A stretch of 64,000 nucleotides of DNA from Mesorhizobium loti (GTDB lineage: Bacteria; Pseudomonadota; Alphaproteobacteria; Rhizobiales; Rhizobiaceae). Positions 25,415-35,532 of this stretch are shown here, one piece after another; within the stretch, counting starts at the first letter, position 1, and every line of letters begins with the position of its first letter. The position numbers and the translations under genes were made by a program. The stretch lies in assembly GCA_014189435.1 (NCBI GenBank), contig CP050293.1:1989001-2053000 (forward strand), in the 5' to 3' direction. The notes under the pieces are model-generated. The model ran no database searches. It worked only from the letters and a program-made list of their open reading frames with translations, and had not been told where the DNA came from.

Positions 25415-26047
25415 CTAAGGTGAAAACTTCAATTTTCGCTTTCCGAATTTAGTTGAAAAATAGCATACAGTAAAACTATCTTCAAATTTTACTTTATCAA
25501 ATATAATATCACTCTTGACCCCATTCTTCATAAGAAGACCGATATAGAGGGCTCTAATATCCCTTCTTCTTTCTGGATCCAAAGTTGATAGCTTTGTTAT
25601 TGCGTCATTCAGGCCTCCACCAAAATCGAAAAGAGCCAATTTGCACAAGCTTAAGGTATCCTTCACGGAGGCGAGCACAACCCACTCAATGACTGCGCAT
25701 CTTACACTTAAATCTAGGTCACCTAAGCGTTCGTAGACCTTTTTCAAAACATCATCATCTACTTCTGCAATGGAGGCCGCAAAGCGCACAAAAACTCTCC
25801 GGCGCCATGCGTCTGGACTGTTGTTTAGCTCCAATGCCACATCCCTGAGCGATGCTGCCGCTTCTCGCATTTCCTCAAGCAGGAACACTCCCGCACTGCT
25901 TGCGTGCGGGTTATCCGATTTAATCAAGTCGCGAATGACGTCAACACGGAACCCTTTGTGTAGATGGAAAAGCAAGTCATTAGTTAACCCCCTGTGAGGG
26001 CCACCGACCATGATCTTTCTAAATATTTCTTCAGCGCTATCTGGCAT
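25415..26047 (-). CDS. AT-rich gene of unknown function, candidate orphan immunity protein
   Basis: A 210-residue, mostly helical protein with no signal peptide or membrane segment. Repeating amphipathic helices ('VDVIRDLIKSDNPHASSAGVFLLEEM', 'DDDVLKKVYERLGDLDLSVRCAVIEWVVL') give a weak HEAT-like impression. Its base composition is far richer in A/T than the flanking regulator and transposase genes, which suggests transfer. ATG 26047 lies one base after the TGA of a short upstream frame (26049-26153), the spacing expected for a toxin tail coupled to its immunity gene. An upstream in-frame ATG at 26071 would overlap that frame. The immunity role is inference from composition, coupling and closeness to an Rhs toxin; no family was recognised. 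Confidence 0.65.
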   Translation of the reverse strand: MPDSAEEIFRKIMVGGPHRGLTNDLLFHLHKGFRVDVIRDLIKSDNPHASSAGVFLLEEMREAAASLRDVALELNNSPDAWRRRVFVRFAASIAEVDDDVLKKVYERLGDLDLSVRCAVIEWVVLASVKDTLSLCKLALFDFGGGLNDAITKLSTLDPERRRDIRALYIGLLMKNGVKSDIIFDKVKFEDSFTVCYFSTKFGKRKLKFSP

Positions 26048-26048
26048 C

Positions 26049-26183
26049 TCAGTAGCCTTTCTTTTTATCATTTATCTGACCTAGAAAGCCAACCTCTCTA
26101 TCTATTCGATCCTGATGGTCAAGATCTCTCTGAGAATCATTGCCACTGTTCATCTTTTGCTCGTTCCGGCGTTGATTTACGAA
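26049..26183 (-). pseudogene. Possible truncated toxin C-terminus (stub) upstream of the orphan immunity gene
   Basis: On the minus strand, directly after the transposase stop codon, one frame stays open for 44 codons and ends at TGA 26051-26049. From ATG 26153 it encodes 34 charged residues ('MNSGNDSQRDLDHQDRIDRE...KKKGY'). It ends one base before the ATG of the next gene. The composition (AT-rich, charged, ending in a Lys-rich tail) fits the last part of a polymorphic toxin whose front was lost when the transposon and regulator fragment joined here. It could also be a small gene or chance. Confidence 0.35.
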
Positions 26184-26929
26184 TTACGGTGACAGTGCAC
26201 TATTTTCTTTTCGCCGCCTGCCTCGCTTTCCCGGCTTCACGGCTTTTCCAAGTTGGCCGGCAATCCGGTTCAGAAATGCTTCGCCGCCCACCGGCCGACC
26301 GATGCTCTCGGCCTTACGCAGGGCGTCGAAAGTCGCGACATCCGTCTCGAGCAGATCGAACAGCCCAGTCGACGACGGCAACCGGTCCTTCATCGGCCCT
26401 AGGTCCGTAACACCGTCGGGTTCGTCCGTCAGATGTGCCCGAGCGCTTGACCAGGGCCAATCCGCCGCCTGTTTCACCAGTCGCGCGCGCACGGGGTTCA
26501 GCCCGACATAGCGTACCGCCGACAAAAGGTGATTCTCGTCCATCGCGACGGCGCCGAAGCGGCCTTGCCAGAAATGCCCGGTTTTCTTTTGCCGCGCGTG
26601 AATGGTCCCCGCATAGGTGCGGTGCACCTTGGCGAGCGCACGACGCAAGCCATCCGGGTCGGCCGGCGTCAGGATCAGGTGCACATGATTCGGCATCAGG
26701 CACCACGCCCAGATGCCAACATCGGCGACGCGGCAATGCTCGACCAGGAGGTTTTTGTAGAGCGCATAGTCCTCGGGCGTGAAAAACACTTTGGCGCGCC
26801 CGTTACCCCGCTGGGTTACGTGGTGCGGCAGACCGGGAACGACAATGCGGGCGAGGCGGGCCATGCGGTCAATCTACACATAGCGAGGGGCCGGGTGAAC
26901 ATGAAAAAAGTGCACTGTCACCGTAATTC
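26181..26929 (-). mobile_element. Intact RAYT (IS200-like) element with 26-bp terminal inverted repeats
   Basis: Bases 26181-26206 and 26904-26929 are inverted copies matching at 25 of 26 positions (core 'agtgcactgtcaccg'). Between them is a single transposase gene, giving a 749-bp unit. The left repeat encodes the last residues and stop of the transposase ('SALSP'). Extra right-end copies, without a full gene, lie at 25321-25363 and 27233-27274. IS200/IS605 elements normally have hairpins rather than inverted repeats, so this layout fits a REP-associated system better. Confidence 0.75.
26184..26864 (-). CDS. REP-associated tyrosine transposase (RAYT, Y1_Tnp/HUH family)
   Basis: A 226-residue Y1 HUH transposase. 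The N-terminus 'PGLPHHVTQRGNG' is typical of the RAYT branch. The HUH pair is in 'MPNHVHLIL', 'GHFWQGRFGA' follows, and the catalytic Tyr is in 'AVRYVGLNPVRARLV'. These enzymes nick and join single-stranded DNA at REP hairpins. The C-terminus is basic ('KPGKRGRRRKE') and ends inside the left terminal repeat. The enzyme looks intact and is much more GC-rich than the gene downstream of it. Confidence 0.92.
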   Translation of the reverse strand: MARLARIVVPGLPHHVTQRGNGRAKVFFTPEDYALYKNLLVEHCRVADVGIWAWCLMPNHVHLILTPADPDGLRRALAKVHRTYAGTIHARQKKTGHFWQGRFGAVAMDENHLLSAVRYVGLNPVRARLVKQAADWPWSSARAHLTDEPDGVTDLGPMKDRLPSSTGLFDLLETDVATFDALRKAESIGRPVGGEAFLNRIAGQLGKAVKPGKRGRRRKENSALSP

Positions 26930-26930
26930 C

Positions 26931-27167
26931 GACATGGTGCAGCGCCTGTCAACGCTGACGCCGCAACAGCTGCGCGTGCTGCAGATGCTGCGCCAGGGCC
27001 TGCTCAACAAGCAGATCGCCTATGAACTGCAGGTGGGAGAGACCACGGTTAAGGCGCATGTCTCGGAGATATTGCGTAAGCTCAATGTCTACAGCCGCAC
27101 GCAAGCGGTGATCGAGGTTTCGAAGCTGGACAATGCGGAGCTGTTTCGCGATCAGGCTGGGTTTTGA
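26931..27167 (+). pseudogene. Detached second copy of the response-regulator 3' end (HTH domain only)
   Basis: This stretch encodes the same 78 C-terminal residues as 24999-25235, with 15 synonymous base differences and none that change an amino acid. It begins exactly after the right end of the RAYT element. It has no receiver domain and no obvious ribosome site; an ATG is available at its second codon (26934). The silent-only divergence shows the copy was under selection for its protein, most likely as part of a complete gene in another lineage, before it arrived here. Confidence 0.9.
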
Positions 27168-27232
27168 GGCCCGCCGTCCTCGCATGCGAGGGTCGTCCCG
27201 CGAAGCGGAGCGGGGGCGCTCTCACAACGATA

Positions 27233-27274
27233 GCCGGGCAACCTAGAGAAAAAGTGCACTGTCACCGTAATTCC
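27233..27274. repeat. Solo right-end copy of the RAYT terminal repeat
   Basis: The sequence matches 26890-26930 (gccgggy lead, A run, then the 'agtgcactgtcaccgtaatt' core) in the same orientation. It lies between the detached regulator fragment and the immunity gene of the Rhs locus. No transposase fragment follows it. Confidence 0.8.
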
Positions 27275-27768
27275 CGACGGTCGAGCAGTTTTTTTATGAG
27301 GTAAATACCCGTCGTGAACTCCCATTCTTTAGCGATCGCCTCCATATCCCTGAAAGACCTAAATAGCGCACAATCGCTTGGATCGCATTGAAATGGGATT
27401 GAGATAGGTCTTCTATACTCCTCCATATTTTCATCGAAAAAAATTTCGCTTTTAAACACATAAAGCGACGGCGGCTCTTTCATCGGTCTTAATTTTTGCC
27501 ATATATCTTGGCTAAACAGGTTAATCTCATTCGAAGCTCCAATTGGAATATAGACAACTATAAAAATATTTACGTCTTTTTCATCGCTTTCTCTCAGATA
27601 GATGTCAGGTGTCTCAACAATGTCGTATACATACTTCGCAAAATCGACACCGACTAATAATCTTGGCGTATATTCCAAAAAATCAGTCAAATGTGCAGAT
27701 TTTTCTTTTCCATCTCGATTGGAGATCGCGCGATCCAACCATGAATAGATAGTGTTTTTTTTTGTCAT
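27262..27768 (-). CDS. Candidate immunity protein of the Rhs toxin
   Basis: A 168-residue cytoplasmic protein without recognised family. It is rich in aromatic and acidic residues ('[26 protein letters not shown]', '[16 protein letters not shown]') and strongly AT-rich. ATG 27768 overlaps the TGA of the Rhs gene (ATGA), so it should be translated together with the toxin. Position, coupling, size and composition are those of immunity genes in polymorphic-toxin loci. Its last codons run into the solo RAYT repeat at 27233-27274, which may supply the stop codon. The longer open frame to 27843 lies inside the toxin gene and is rejected. Confidence 0.75.
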   Translation of the reverse strand: MTKKNTIYSWLDRAISNRDGKEKSAHLTDFLEYTPRLLVGVDFAKYVYDIVETPDIYLRESDEKDVNIFIVVYIPIGASNEINLFSQDIWQKLRPMKEPPSLYVFKSEIFFDENMEEYRRPISIPFQCDPSDCALFRSFRDMEAIAKEWEFTTGIYLIKKLLDRRELR

Positions 27769-30700
27769 TTCGGTAACGCCCATCCATTTTGACCAAGCCA
27801 ACTCTTCATTGATTCTGATAGATCGCTGGATCCGTGTTTCCAAGTTCCATCCTTATTAAGAGCCGAACCGTCATCAAAGTGGATGTGAGTTTGCTCTCCC
27901 TTAATTTTGCCGATATCGACACGTTCCGCACCCTTTGGAGCTCTACCTTTCTCAATTTCCTTGTTCAATTGGTTCGGTGACTTTTCGGTGTTCTGTGATT
28001 TCGACGCATTGTTAGACATATGCGATGGACCAAAAATTGCTTCCTTGAGGTCCTTCATCGCATCGGCCATCAGCCCAGTGCCCAATGCAGCCCCTGCGAC
28101 TGCCGGCGCTGTAGTTGCCGGCACCGCCGCGCCATCCGTGACTAAATCCGATCCAACTCCGAAACCTATTGAACCGGCAGTGATCAACGCCCCAAGTGTC
28201 AATTTTCCGTGCGCAAGGTATGCTTTCCGAGCGTTGTCGAGGAGCGAGGGGGGGCCAGATGTGTCGTCTGGTGCGCTCGATGATTGGGAAGTGGATTTGT
28301 CCGTACCTCCTCCCTGCCTTTCGTTGCCCCCCAACAAGCCCTTCGCGGCATTGTAAGCATTGACCGCATCCAGGGCTCCATGCCCATTCTGATCGCTTTT
28401 GTTGACCGGGTCATTCTGGGCATAGGCATACCGATTGGTCCCAACCCCCGGCAATGTCGGATCCCAATCATCCGGCGAGATAAACCGCCCCAGCACCGGA
28501 TCCATATATCGCGCGTTGAGATACAGCAGCCCGGTCTCGGGATCGAAGCGCTCGCCGATGTAGCCCTTTTGCGTCTGGAAGCCGGTGATGAGGCTCTCGC
28601 CATAGGTGGCGTAGTAGGTCTGCTCGGCAATATTGCCTGAGATGTCGGTGACCAGGCGCACCGAGGCGAGGTGCTCACGGTGCAGGAAGTATTTTGTGGT
28701 GCCGACGACCTTGATGTCGGGGTGGGGGTAGCGGGTGTATATTTCCGCGCCCGGCGTCGCCGGATTGATCTCGACATTGGCGTCGGGATAGAGCGTCGTC
28801 GCGAAGCTCGATGACTTCCTGGCTCGCGCTCCGTCAGGTCCGTAGGCGAGATTGACGGTGTTGGAGGCGCGCGTGACCGTCTTCAGACGGTTGGCCTCGT
28901 CCCAGATCAGCGTTCGGCTGCCGTCGGAGGTCAGATTGCCGTTGGCGTCATAGGCCATCTCGTTGGCGCCGACTGAGATCGGCGCGTGCGGACGAGCGGA
29001 GTTCGCCGAGGGATAGACATAGGTGCCGGCGACACGGGTGCGCGAGGTCAGATTGTCGTTGGCGGCATAGACGAAGGTTTCGTCCAGCGTGTTGTCGCCG
29101 AGATTGTCGGCCGAGATCAGCCGGTCGGCGTTGTCATAGACATAGTTCCAGCTACCTGTGCCGGCGGGCGTCAGCCCGATAATGTTGGTGATGCGGCCAA
29201 GATTGTCGCGCACATACTGCCGGTCCATCAGCGGGGTGGCGCCGAGTGCCGTGCTTATCCTCGTCAGCCAGCGGCGGGTCGGCGAGTAGGTGAAGGACGT
29301 TTTGACGCCATTGGCGTAGGTGATCTCCCTGGTCTGGCCGTCAGCCTCGTAGAGCGTCGAGGGGATGAAGCCGGGAGCGGCAGTGAGCTGGTTGGCTGCG
29401 GTATATCGCAGGCGGTTGGCGTTCGAACCGAAGTCGAGCTGAACGGGAAAATACTGAGCATACACAGTCTGGCCGGAGCCGTCGCGGACGGTGACCGTAG
29501 TGTGGGTGATGCCTGCGATGGTGGCATCCTGGCGGGCAATTTTGCCGAGACCGTCATAATTGTAGAGCTGGACGGCAGCAGCGTTTTCCGAGCGGGTCAG
29601 CTGGCCGATGTTGTAATAACCTGCCGCCGCCTGATCATAGGTGTTCTGCGTCAGTGTCACCGGGCTGCCGCCAGGCGCGGTTGCCGTCTTCAGCGTCAAC
29701 CGGTCCATCTGGTCGTAGGCGAGGGTGGTGACCGTGCCCCTGGCATCGGTCTGGCTGATCAGGCGGTTGGCGGCATCATAGACATAGGTCCAGGTGCCCA
29801 GATCGGGATCCGACGCCGACAGCCGGTTGCCGACCATGTCGTAGGTGTAGGTCCAGGTCGAGCCGCCGGGATCGGTGACGCCGATCAGGCGACCGAGAAG
29901 ATCGTAGCCTCGGCTCTCCGTTAGGTTGAGGCCGGCTTGATCGCGGATGAAGGCGGCAATGTCGCCGCGTGTCGTCGACGGGGTTCTGGTCAGGTGGCCG
30001 AGTTCGTCGGTCAGCGTCACCCCGTAAAGCCGAGGGTTGGGCGTGCCGGCCGCGGTGGCCATGTCGTGCAGGTAGCTGCGCTGGCTCGCATCCGGATTGA
30101 CCGTCTTTATCAGCCGGTCGGCCCAGTCGTAGAAGTTGGTGGTCCATTGCGCGGCATCGTCGACAAAGCGCGGGAAGGCGGTGCGCAGCACATTGCCGCG
30201 CGGATCGTAGTCGGTATCGGCAATTCGCCTTGGCCCAGCCGCCGTCTCACCGGGCGTTTCCACGCGATAGACCCGGCCAAGCCCGTCATACCAGGAGATG
30301 GTAAAATCCTCGCCAGCGCCATTGGGCAGCGGCGTGTACTTGATCAGCGCTTGCGCCGTTGGATTGCCTTCGTTCACCAACTGCGTTCTGGCATAGGCGC
30401 CAAGCACGTTCTGTGAGACCTGGTAGGGTCGGCAGAACGCATCGTAGGTGAAGGTCTTGATGATGCCGTTTGGGTCGGTCTTCGTCGCCGGCAGACCGCA
30501 TACGGCATTGTAGGTGGCGGTCGAGACAAAGCGCGTGTCAGCCGTCTGGCCGCCGGTGGCAAAATAGCGCGGTGCCCGCTCGGCTACCGGATAGAGATGA
30601 TAGGTCGCGTCATAATCCCACTCGGTCTTGTGACCGAGGCCATTGGTGGCCGAGATCCTGTTGCCATAGGCGTCATAGGCAAAATACTGATGTACCAGCT

Positions 30701-33700
30701 TACCAGAGGAGACATCGCTGAAGGTCACCACCCATGTCGGATTGCCCTTGGCCGGTACCGCCCAGATGTCGGTGCTACCATCGTAGAAATTATGCCTGTA
30801 GCTGACATAGGGGTCGGTGCTGGTGAGCCCGGCATGCGTACGCTCGGCGATCGGGGCCGTGACGATGTAAGCACTGGTGTTGGGCGAGAAGAAGCGTTCC
30901 GTCCAGGTCTCGTCGCCGCTGAGATCGGTGCGGCCATAGTCCTTGAGGCTGATGACATTGTTATAGGTGTCAAAGCCGCGCTCGACCCGGAGCGTGCGCG
31001 TTAGGTTCTCGGTCAGCGTGGTGTCGGTCGCCGTGTTCTGCACCGTGTAGGGTTTGGTCGCCGTGTTGACCGCATAGGTCTCCGCCACTTGCTTGTGGGC
31101 GACACCTGTGCCGTCTTTCCACACCGTCAGCGACGGCAGGCCGTAGCTTGCGAGATCCTGCCGATAGGTGGTCTCGATCTTCGAGGGCGCCGTCTCGCCA
31201 TTGGCCAGCGGTCTGGTCTCGACGATCGAGGCAAAGCCCAGGAACTTGCGCGCCGCGGGATCGTATTTGCCGCCGGCATAGGTGTAGGTGCTCACCGCCG
31301 TCTGGCCACGGCCGTCGCCCACCGAAAGCTTCGACACCGCATGCACCACCTGCGGCAGGTAGTTGTTCACCCAGGTCGACGACGGCGCGTATTCCGCCGC
31401 GACCGTTCCACCGAGTTCCGTCACCACTGAACGCAGGAGGTTCGGATTGCCGGTGCCGGCGTTCGAGATGATCATGCTGCTGTAGTTGGTGAAGTCAGGC
31501 AGACCATCGCCGTTGAAGTCGCCGATCACGGTTCCGACGGCAACCATCGTTGCCGGGCTAGGGAGGTTGACCGCAACGTAGGCCGCTGATGAGGACGGTT
31601 GGAGGGAGTAGACCTTGACTGACCGTATTTGGCCTGGAGGGACATCGACGCTGTCGCTCAGCGTAAATACGTCGGTCCTTCCATCATTATCAAAGTCACC
31701 CAGGATGGCTTGGCCGCCTAAAATATTGGTGGCAGTCGCGTAGCTTTTGAAGCCGATACCTGTCGACAAGTAGACGGTGATCTCGTCGACACTGGCCCTG
31801 TATCTCGCAATATCCGTTGCGCCGTCCCCATTGATGTCGGCGAAGACGCACGAGCCAGGGAGCAAAGTGGTAAACGCGCAAGGGACGCCGAATGCCGTTC
31901 CGCCAGCTTGCCATTTGCCGCTGGAAAGGACGCCCTTCTTCAGAGAATTGCTCGTCATGAACAACGGCTGTTGCTTGCCATTGCCGAGAAAATCCCCAAC
32001 GCCCATGATCGTATCGGAAAAAGTGCCGCCTTTAAATTCCAGCGTATCGATTCCATCGCCATTCGTGTCAGCCACAAACGACGGGCTTACGGGAGGTGAA
32101 GACACATTGCTGTAGCTGGGCAAGCTGCTGCATACGGACTCATATCCGGCGGGTGCTGGATTGCAAGGAACCGTGGTCATCGCCAGATTGGCGTCTGTCA
32201 ACACCAGAGAGGGGGTGGCTGAATACTGGGAGGTACAGACCTGACCGTCATGTGTACTATGACAGTAATCCACGCTCGACTGCTGATACTGGGCAAAATC
32301 CACCGCGTTCTTGGTGGCCAGAAAGCGTCCGGGATCGAGTGCGGTCAAACCAGGGGGGCTCGCCCATCCAGGAACGCTGGCATTGTTTGTCGTCGTGGTC
32401 GACGTCGTGCCGGCAAACAATGTCTTTACATCCGACGGGGCTCCATCGATGCCAAATTTGATTATTCTCTTATAATTTTGTGATGTTCTTGTCTTATATT
32501 GAGTGTGGTCTCCACTCGATCCGCCGCCGCCATTCGTAGTCGTCGTTGTCGTCTCCGAATATGCGCAACAAAGCTCATCGCGGCCATCGAAGTTGACGTC
32601 TCGGGCTTCTTGTGGGTTCCCATAGCTTGGATTGTCGCCGAACGCCGGGATGTGCTCGTAGATCGGCGTGTTGACGGTTGTGTAGTTCCAGCCCGCGTCC
32701 TGATAGGCCATCTGGCCGATCCATTTCGAGCTGCCACTGCCAGTGATGTCGCCGTTGGATGCGACAGTCCACTCGCTGCCGAAGCGGGCAACCTTGGTGA
32801 GCCGCGAGGCGTTGGAGAATGGCGCCTGGTCGTAGATCATCCTGTAGGCGCCACGCAGACTATGGCTGACCCAGACACTGATCGTCTTCAAGCGCAAGTT
32901 CGTCTCGGAAATGCCGAGACCATTGCCCATCAGGATCGTATCTGGCCTCTGCTCATAGTGAAGCCAGACGAACGCGCCGTCCGCGATGTCTGCACCGCCT
33001 GTGCCGTTGTAGCTGATCGTCGTGGGGTAGCAGACCGGCACTGTCGGGCAAGAGTAGCCATAGGTGACGGTGTTGCCATTGGTGTCGGTGACCGAAGTCA
33101 GCACCCAGCGGTAGGCGAAGGCGAGGTTTGCGTCGGGCGCGGAGGAACCTGCAACGACCCCGACCGACTTGAAAACCGAGACAGTGCCATCCCTGTCCGT
33201 CACCTTCCATTCACTGGCGGTGCCGTTGTACGCAATGCGGCGATAGGATTCATTCTCGGTCGCGTGCGTGCCGCCGGTCGCGCAGGACGGCGATATCATG
33301 CCGGCGGTGCAGGCGACCATCGCCTGACCGTCGAGCAGGTAGATATCGTTGCCATCAAAGGCAGGCATGCCATAGCCCGGGCTTGCCCGCTCGATGACAT
33401 CAAACCCATCGAGGCCCCAGGCATAGCCCAGCCAGCCCTGGTAGAGACCGCCAAGCTTGGTCTTGCGCGACGAGTTGTAGGTGAGCGCGATCTGCGGCTC
33501 GATGCCGTGGAACGCGGTAACATCGATGCCGATGGAATAGCCAAGGTTGCCGTTGCCGCCAGCCTTCGGCAGATCCACCTTCGGCGTGCCGACAGCCTCG
33601 GCAGCGCCGCTGTCAGTCTCGGCAGCCGTCGCGGCCGCCGCCAGCGCTTCAGGCGCTGCTTCGGCATCGGTCGGCTTCGCGGCCGTGCCGGATTTGGCAT

Positions 33701-34031
33701 CCGTCGTCTTTGTGTTGGTGGTTTTGGCATCTGTCGGCTTGGCGTCGGTTGCCTTGGCATCGGCCGGCTTGGCGCCAATCTTGGCCGCCGCATCCGGATT
33801 ACCGGTGGCCACCCCACCTGACGCTGGCGTGCCATTGGCCGGCTTCCCGCTGCCCAGAGCCGCGCCGCCATTGCCGTAGCCGGCAGGCGCGCCAAGGTGA
33901 GGCGAAGTGCTTTGCGCTTCTTGCGCAAGAGCACTTATGCCTGCATTTCCCCTAATATAAGAGACGAAAGATGTATCCGCGCCGAATACACCAGCGGCAA
34001 GAAAAACCGCGCCAACAAGCAACCTGTTCAT
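27765..34031 (-). CDS. SpvB/Rhs-type polymorphic toxin with variable C-terminal domain
   Basis: A 2088-residue secreted or surface protein. In order: signal peptide (about 1-18 '[18 protein letters not shown]'); an Ala/Thr/Lys/Asp low-complexity linker (about 80-145); an SpvB-like N-domain (from about 150, '[20 protein letters not shown]'); VCBS/FG-GAP calcium-type repeats (about 470-880, 'DINGDGATD', 'DFDNDGRTD', 'DFNGDGLPD'); many YD/Rhs repeats (about 1080-1800); and the Rhs core ('[20 protein letters not shown]', '[12 protein letters not shown]'). The last 204 residues are variable, with a hydrophobic helix pair and a toxin-like end containing '[20 protein letters not shown]', which I recall as like the Ntox24 predicted RNase. 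ATG 34031 follows a GGGGGG run. Immunity candidate overlaps the stop. No secretion-system gene is nearby. Confidence 0.9.
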   Translation of the reverse strand: MNRLLVGAVFLAAGVFGADTSFVSYIRGNAGISALAQEAQSTSPHLGAPAGYGNGGAALGSGKPANGTPASGGVATGNPDAAAKIGAKPADAKATDAKPTDAKTTNTKTTDAKSGTAAKPTDAEAAPEALAAAATAAETDSGAAEAVGTPKVDLPKAGGNGNLGYSIGIDVTAFHGIEPQIALTYNSSRKTKLGGLYQGWLGYAWGLDGFDVIERASPGYGMPAFDGNDIYLLDGQAMVACTAGMISPSCATGGTHATENESYRRIAYNGTASEWKVTDRDGTVSVFKSVGVVAGSSAPDANLAFAYRWVLTSVTDTNGNTVTYGYSCPTVPVCYPTTISYNGTGGADIADGAFVWLHYEQRPDTILMGNGLGISETNLRLKTISVWVSHSLRGAYRMIYDQAPFSNASRLTKVARFGSEWTVASNGDITGSGSSKWIGQMAYQDAGWNYTTVNTPIYEHIPAFGDNPSYGNPQEARDVNFDGRDELCCAYSETTTTTTNGGGGSSGDHTQYKTRTSQNYKRIIKFGIDGAPSDVKTLFAGTTSTTTTNNASVPGWASPPGLTALDPGRFLATKNAVDFAQYQQSSVDYCHSTHDGQVCTSQYSATPSLVLTDANLAMTTVPCNPAPAGYESVCSSLPSYSNVSSPPVSPSFVADTNGDGIDTLEFKGGTFSDTIMGVGDFLGNGKQQPLFMTSNSLKKGVLSSGKWQAGGTAFGVPCAFTTLLPGSCVFADINGDGATDIARYRASVDEITVYLSTGIGFKSYATATNILGGQAILGDFDNDGRTDVFTLSDSVDVPPGQIRSVKVYSLQPSSSAAYVAVNLPSPATMVAVGTVIGDFNGDGLPDFTNYSSMIISNAGTGNPNLLRSVVTELGGTVAAEYAPSSTWVNNYLPQVVHAVSKLSVGDGRGQTAVSTYTYAGGKYDPAARKFLGFASIVETRPLANGETAPSKIETTYRQDLASYGLPSLTVWKDGTGVAHKQVAETYAVNTATKPYTVQNTATDTTLTENLTRTLRVERGFDTYNNVISLKDYGRTDLSGDETWTERFFSPNTSAYIVTAPIAERTHAGLTSTDPYVSYRHNFYDGSTDIWAVPAKGNPTWVVTFSDVSSGKLVHQYFAYDAYGNRISATNGLGHKTEWDYDATYHLYPVAERAPRYFATGGQTADTRFVSTATYNAVCGLPATKTDPNGIIKTFTYDAFCRPYQVSQNVLGAYARTQLVNEGNPTAQALIKYTPLPNGAGEDFTISWYDGLGRVYRVETPGETAAGPRRIADTDYDPRGNVLRTAFPRFVDDAAQWTTNFYDWADRLIKTVNPDASQRSYLHDMATAAGTPNPRLYGVTLTDELGHLTRTPSTTRGDIAAFIRDQAGLNLTESRGYDLLGRLIGVTDPGGSTWTYTYDMVGNRLSASDPDLGTWTYVYDAANRLISQTDARGTVTTLAYDQMDRLTLKTATAPGGSPVTLTQNTYDQAAAGYYNIGQLTRSENAAAVQLYNYDGLGKIARQDATIAGITHTTVTVRDGSGQTVYAQYFPVQLDFGSNANRLRYTAANQLTAAPGFIPSTLYEADGQTREITYANGVKTSFTYSPTRRWLTRISTALGATPLMDRQYVRDNLGRITNIIGLTPAGTGSWNYVYDNADRLISADNLGDNTLDETFVYAANDNLTSRTRVAGTYVYPSANSARPHAPISVGANEMAYDANGNLTSDGSRTLIWDEANRLKTVTRASNTVNLAYGPDGARARKSSSFATTLYPDANVEINPATPGAEIYTRYPHPDIKVVGTTKYFLHREHLASVRLVTDISGNIAEQTYYATYGESLITGFQTQKGYIGERFDPETGLLYLNARYMDPVLGRFISPDDWDPTLPGVGTNRYAYAQNDPVNKSDQNGHGALDAVNAYNAAKGLLGGNERQGGGTDKSTSQSSSAPDDTSGPPSLLDNARKAYLAHGKLTLGALITAGSIGFGVGSDLVTDGAAVPATTAPAVAGAALGTGLMADAMKDLKEAIFGPSHMSNNASKSQNTEKSPNQLNKEIEKGRAPKGAERVDIGKIKGEQTHIHFDDGSALNKDGTWKHGSSDLSESMKSWLGQNGWALPK

Positions 34032-34177
34032 GAATCCCCCCGACCCAGTTGCTCTAGGATATTCCTCCTTCACTTGGCCGATACGACACCAAGCCGTCAC
34101 ATCAGGAATATCCACAGACTTATTTGCGGGAGGACGCGCACCTTTCAAGACGATCGAAATAGCGCGTGAGGGGGGTT

Positions 34178-35518
34178 CTAAGCCAACAGATGCGCCAGCA
34201 GCGCCCGCAATTGTGCCGGCTTCAGCGGCTTGCGCATCAGTTCTATGCCGCCGGCGCGGGCCGCCTTGGCGACGGCTTCGGAACTGTCGGCGGTGACGAT
34301 CAGCGCCGGCACGGCGCGGCCGAGATAGTCGCGGACTTCGGCGATGGTGGCGGTGCCGAGATCGCCGCCGTCGAGGTGCTGGTCGGCAATGACGATATCG
34401 GGCACCCAGTCGGTGTCGCCGAGCATGTCGAGGGCATCGTCGGTCGAGGTCGCGGCCCGCACCAGGCATTGCCAGCGTTCGAGCAGGAAGGTCATGGCCT
34501 GCAGCACTTCGATATCGTTCTCGACGAGCAGCACCTTGGTGCCGAACAGGCCGTAGCCGCGCGGCCGTTCCATGTCGGCAAGGCTGGCGATGGCGTCGGC
34601 CGGGGCGCCGATGCCGACGGGAACATCGATGTGGAAGATCGTGCCGCGCCCGACCTTCGATGAAAACGTCACGGGATGGCCGAGCGCGCTGGCCATGCGG
34701 CGCACGATGGCCAGCCCCAGCCCGAGACCGCCGCCGTCCAGTTCGGCATTGGCCGACGAGGTGCCGCGATGGAATTCCTCGAACACCGCCTCGCGCTGGT
34801 CGTCGGGAATGCCGCAGCCGGTGTCGGCGACGTCGATGCGGATGGTGTCGCCGCGATGCCTGGTGCCGACCAGCACGCCGCCCGAGCGTGTGTAGCCAAG
34901 CGCGTTGGACAGAATGTTCTGCAGGATGCGGCGCAGCAGCGTGCGGTCGGAGCGCACCACGGCATTGACCGGCCGGAATTTCAGCGACAGCCCCTTCAGT
35001 TCCGCCACCGGCAGGAAATCCGAGCGCAGCGACGAGAACAGCGCCTCCAGGCTGACGTCGCCTATGTCGGGCTGCACCACGCCGGCATCGAGCTTGGAGA
35101 TGTCGAGCAGCGTGCGCAGCAGGTCCTCCATCGTCTCCAGCGAGCGCTCGACCTGCCGCACCAGTTTCTTGCCCTCGTCGCTGGTCTGCACTTCGGCGAG
35201 CGCCGAAACCGAAAGGTGGGCGGCGTTCAGCGGCTGCAGCACGTCGTGGCTTGCGGCGGCGAGAAAGCGGGTTTTCGACAGGTTCGCCAGTTCGGCGTTT
35301 TCCTTGGCGGCGCTGAGGTCGATGTTGGACTGCTCCAGCCGGCGCAAGGTCGAGTGCAGCTCCTCGGTGCGTGTGCGCACCCGGTTTTCCAGCGAAATCG
35401 CGGTCTGGAACAGCGAGAAGGCGTTGCCTTGCTGGTCCATCGAGCGCTCGACGCGGCTGACCAGCGCCGCGTTGATCTTCTTCAGCTTTTCAAGATCGTT
35501 TATGTCCCGCAGCGGCAT
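34178..35518 (-). CDS. Hybrid sensor histidine kinase with C-terminal receiver (NahK-like)
   Basis: A 446-residue cytoplasmic kinase. It has an N-terminal coiled coil (about 8-80), HisKA with phospho-acceptor His91 in '[16 protein letters not shown]', HATPase (N box '[10 protein letters not shown]' near 201-210, G1 'DTGCGIP' near 232, '[13 protein letters not shown]' near 262), and a receiver (about 326-446; acidic Glu333/Asp335, phospho-acceptor Asp379, Lys430). There are no membrane segments or PAS domain, so the input probably comes from the FIST protein encoded 14 bp upstream. '[11 protein letters not shown]' is typical of the NahK/ErcS' group. The open frame further upstream overlaps the FIST gene and is not kinase-like. 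Confidence 0.9.
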   Translation of the reverse strand: MPLRDINDLEKLKKINAALVSRVERSMDQQGNAFSLFQTAISLENRVRTRTEELHSTLRRLEQSNIDLSAAKENAELANLSKTRFLAAASHDVLQPLNAAHLSVSALAEVQTSDEGKKLVRQVERSLETMEDLLRTLLDISKLDAGVVQPDIGDVSLEALFSSLRSDFLPVAELKGLSLKFRPVNAVVRSDRTLLRRILQNILSNALGYTRSGGVLVGTRHRGDTIRIDVADTGCGIPDDQREAVFEEFHRGTSSANAELDGGGLGLGLAIVRRMASALGHPVTFSSKVGRGTIFHIDVPVGIGAPADAIASLADMERPRGYGLFGTKVLLVENDIEVLQAMTFLLERWQCLVRAATSTDDALDMLGDTDWVPDIVIADQHLDGGDLGTATIAEVRDYLGRAVPALIVTADSSEAVAKAARAGGIELMRKPLKPAQLRALLAHLLA

Positions 35519-35532
35519 CTCGTTGCGCCGTC

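Noticed and set aside
24999..27274. Classical integrase-type island with attachment sites
   Set aside because: The direct repeat in the regulator 3' end looks like an attachment duplication, but no integrase is present and the copies differ by 15 bases. Homologous recombination explains it better.
27769..27843. Longer start for the Rhs immunity gene
   Set aside because: These codons lie inside the toxin gene, while the ATGA overlap at 27768 gives the usual coupled start.
32499..33821. 440-codon plus-strand frame within the Rhs gene
   Set aside because: It mirrors the repeats of the minus-strand Rhs gene. There is no ribosome site and its low-complexity end is the reverse of the toxin linker.
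34032..34469. 146-codon N-terminal extension of the Rhs frame
   Set aside because: The extension is Arg/His-rich, overlaps the kinase gene, and lies before a clear signal peptide that starts at 34031.
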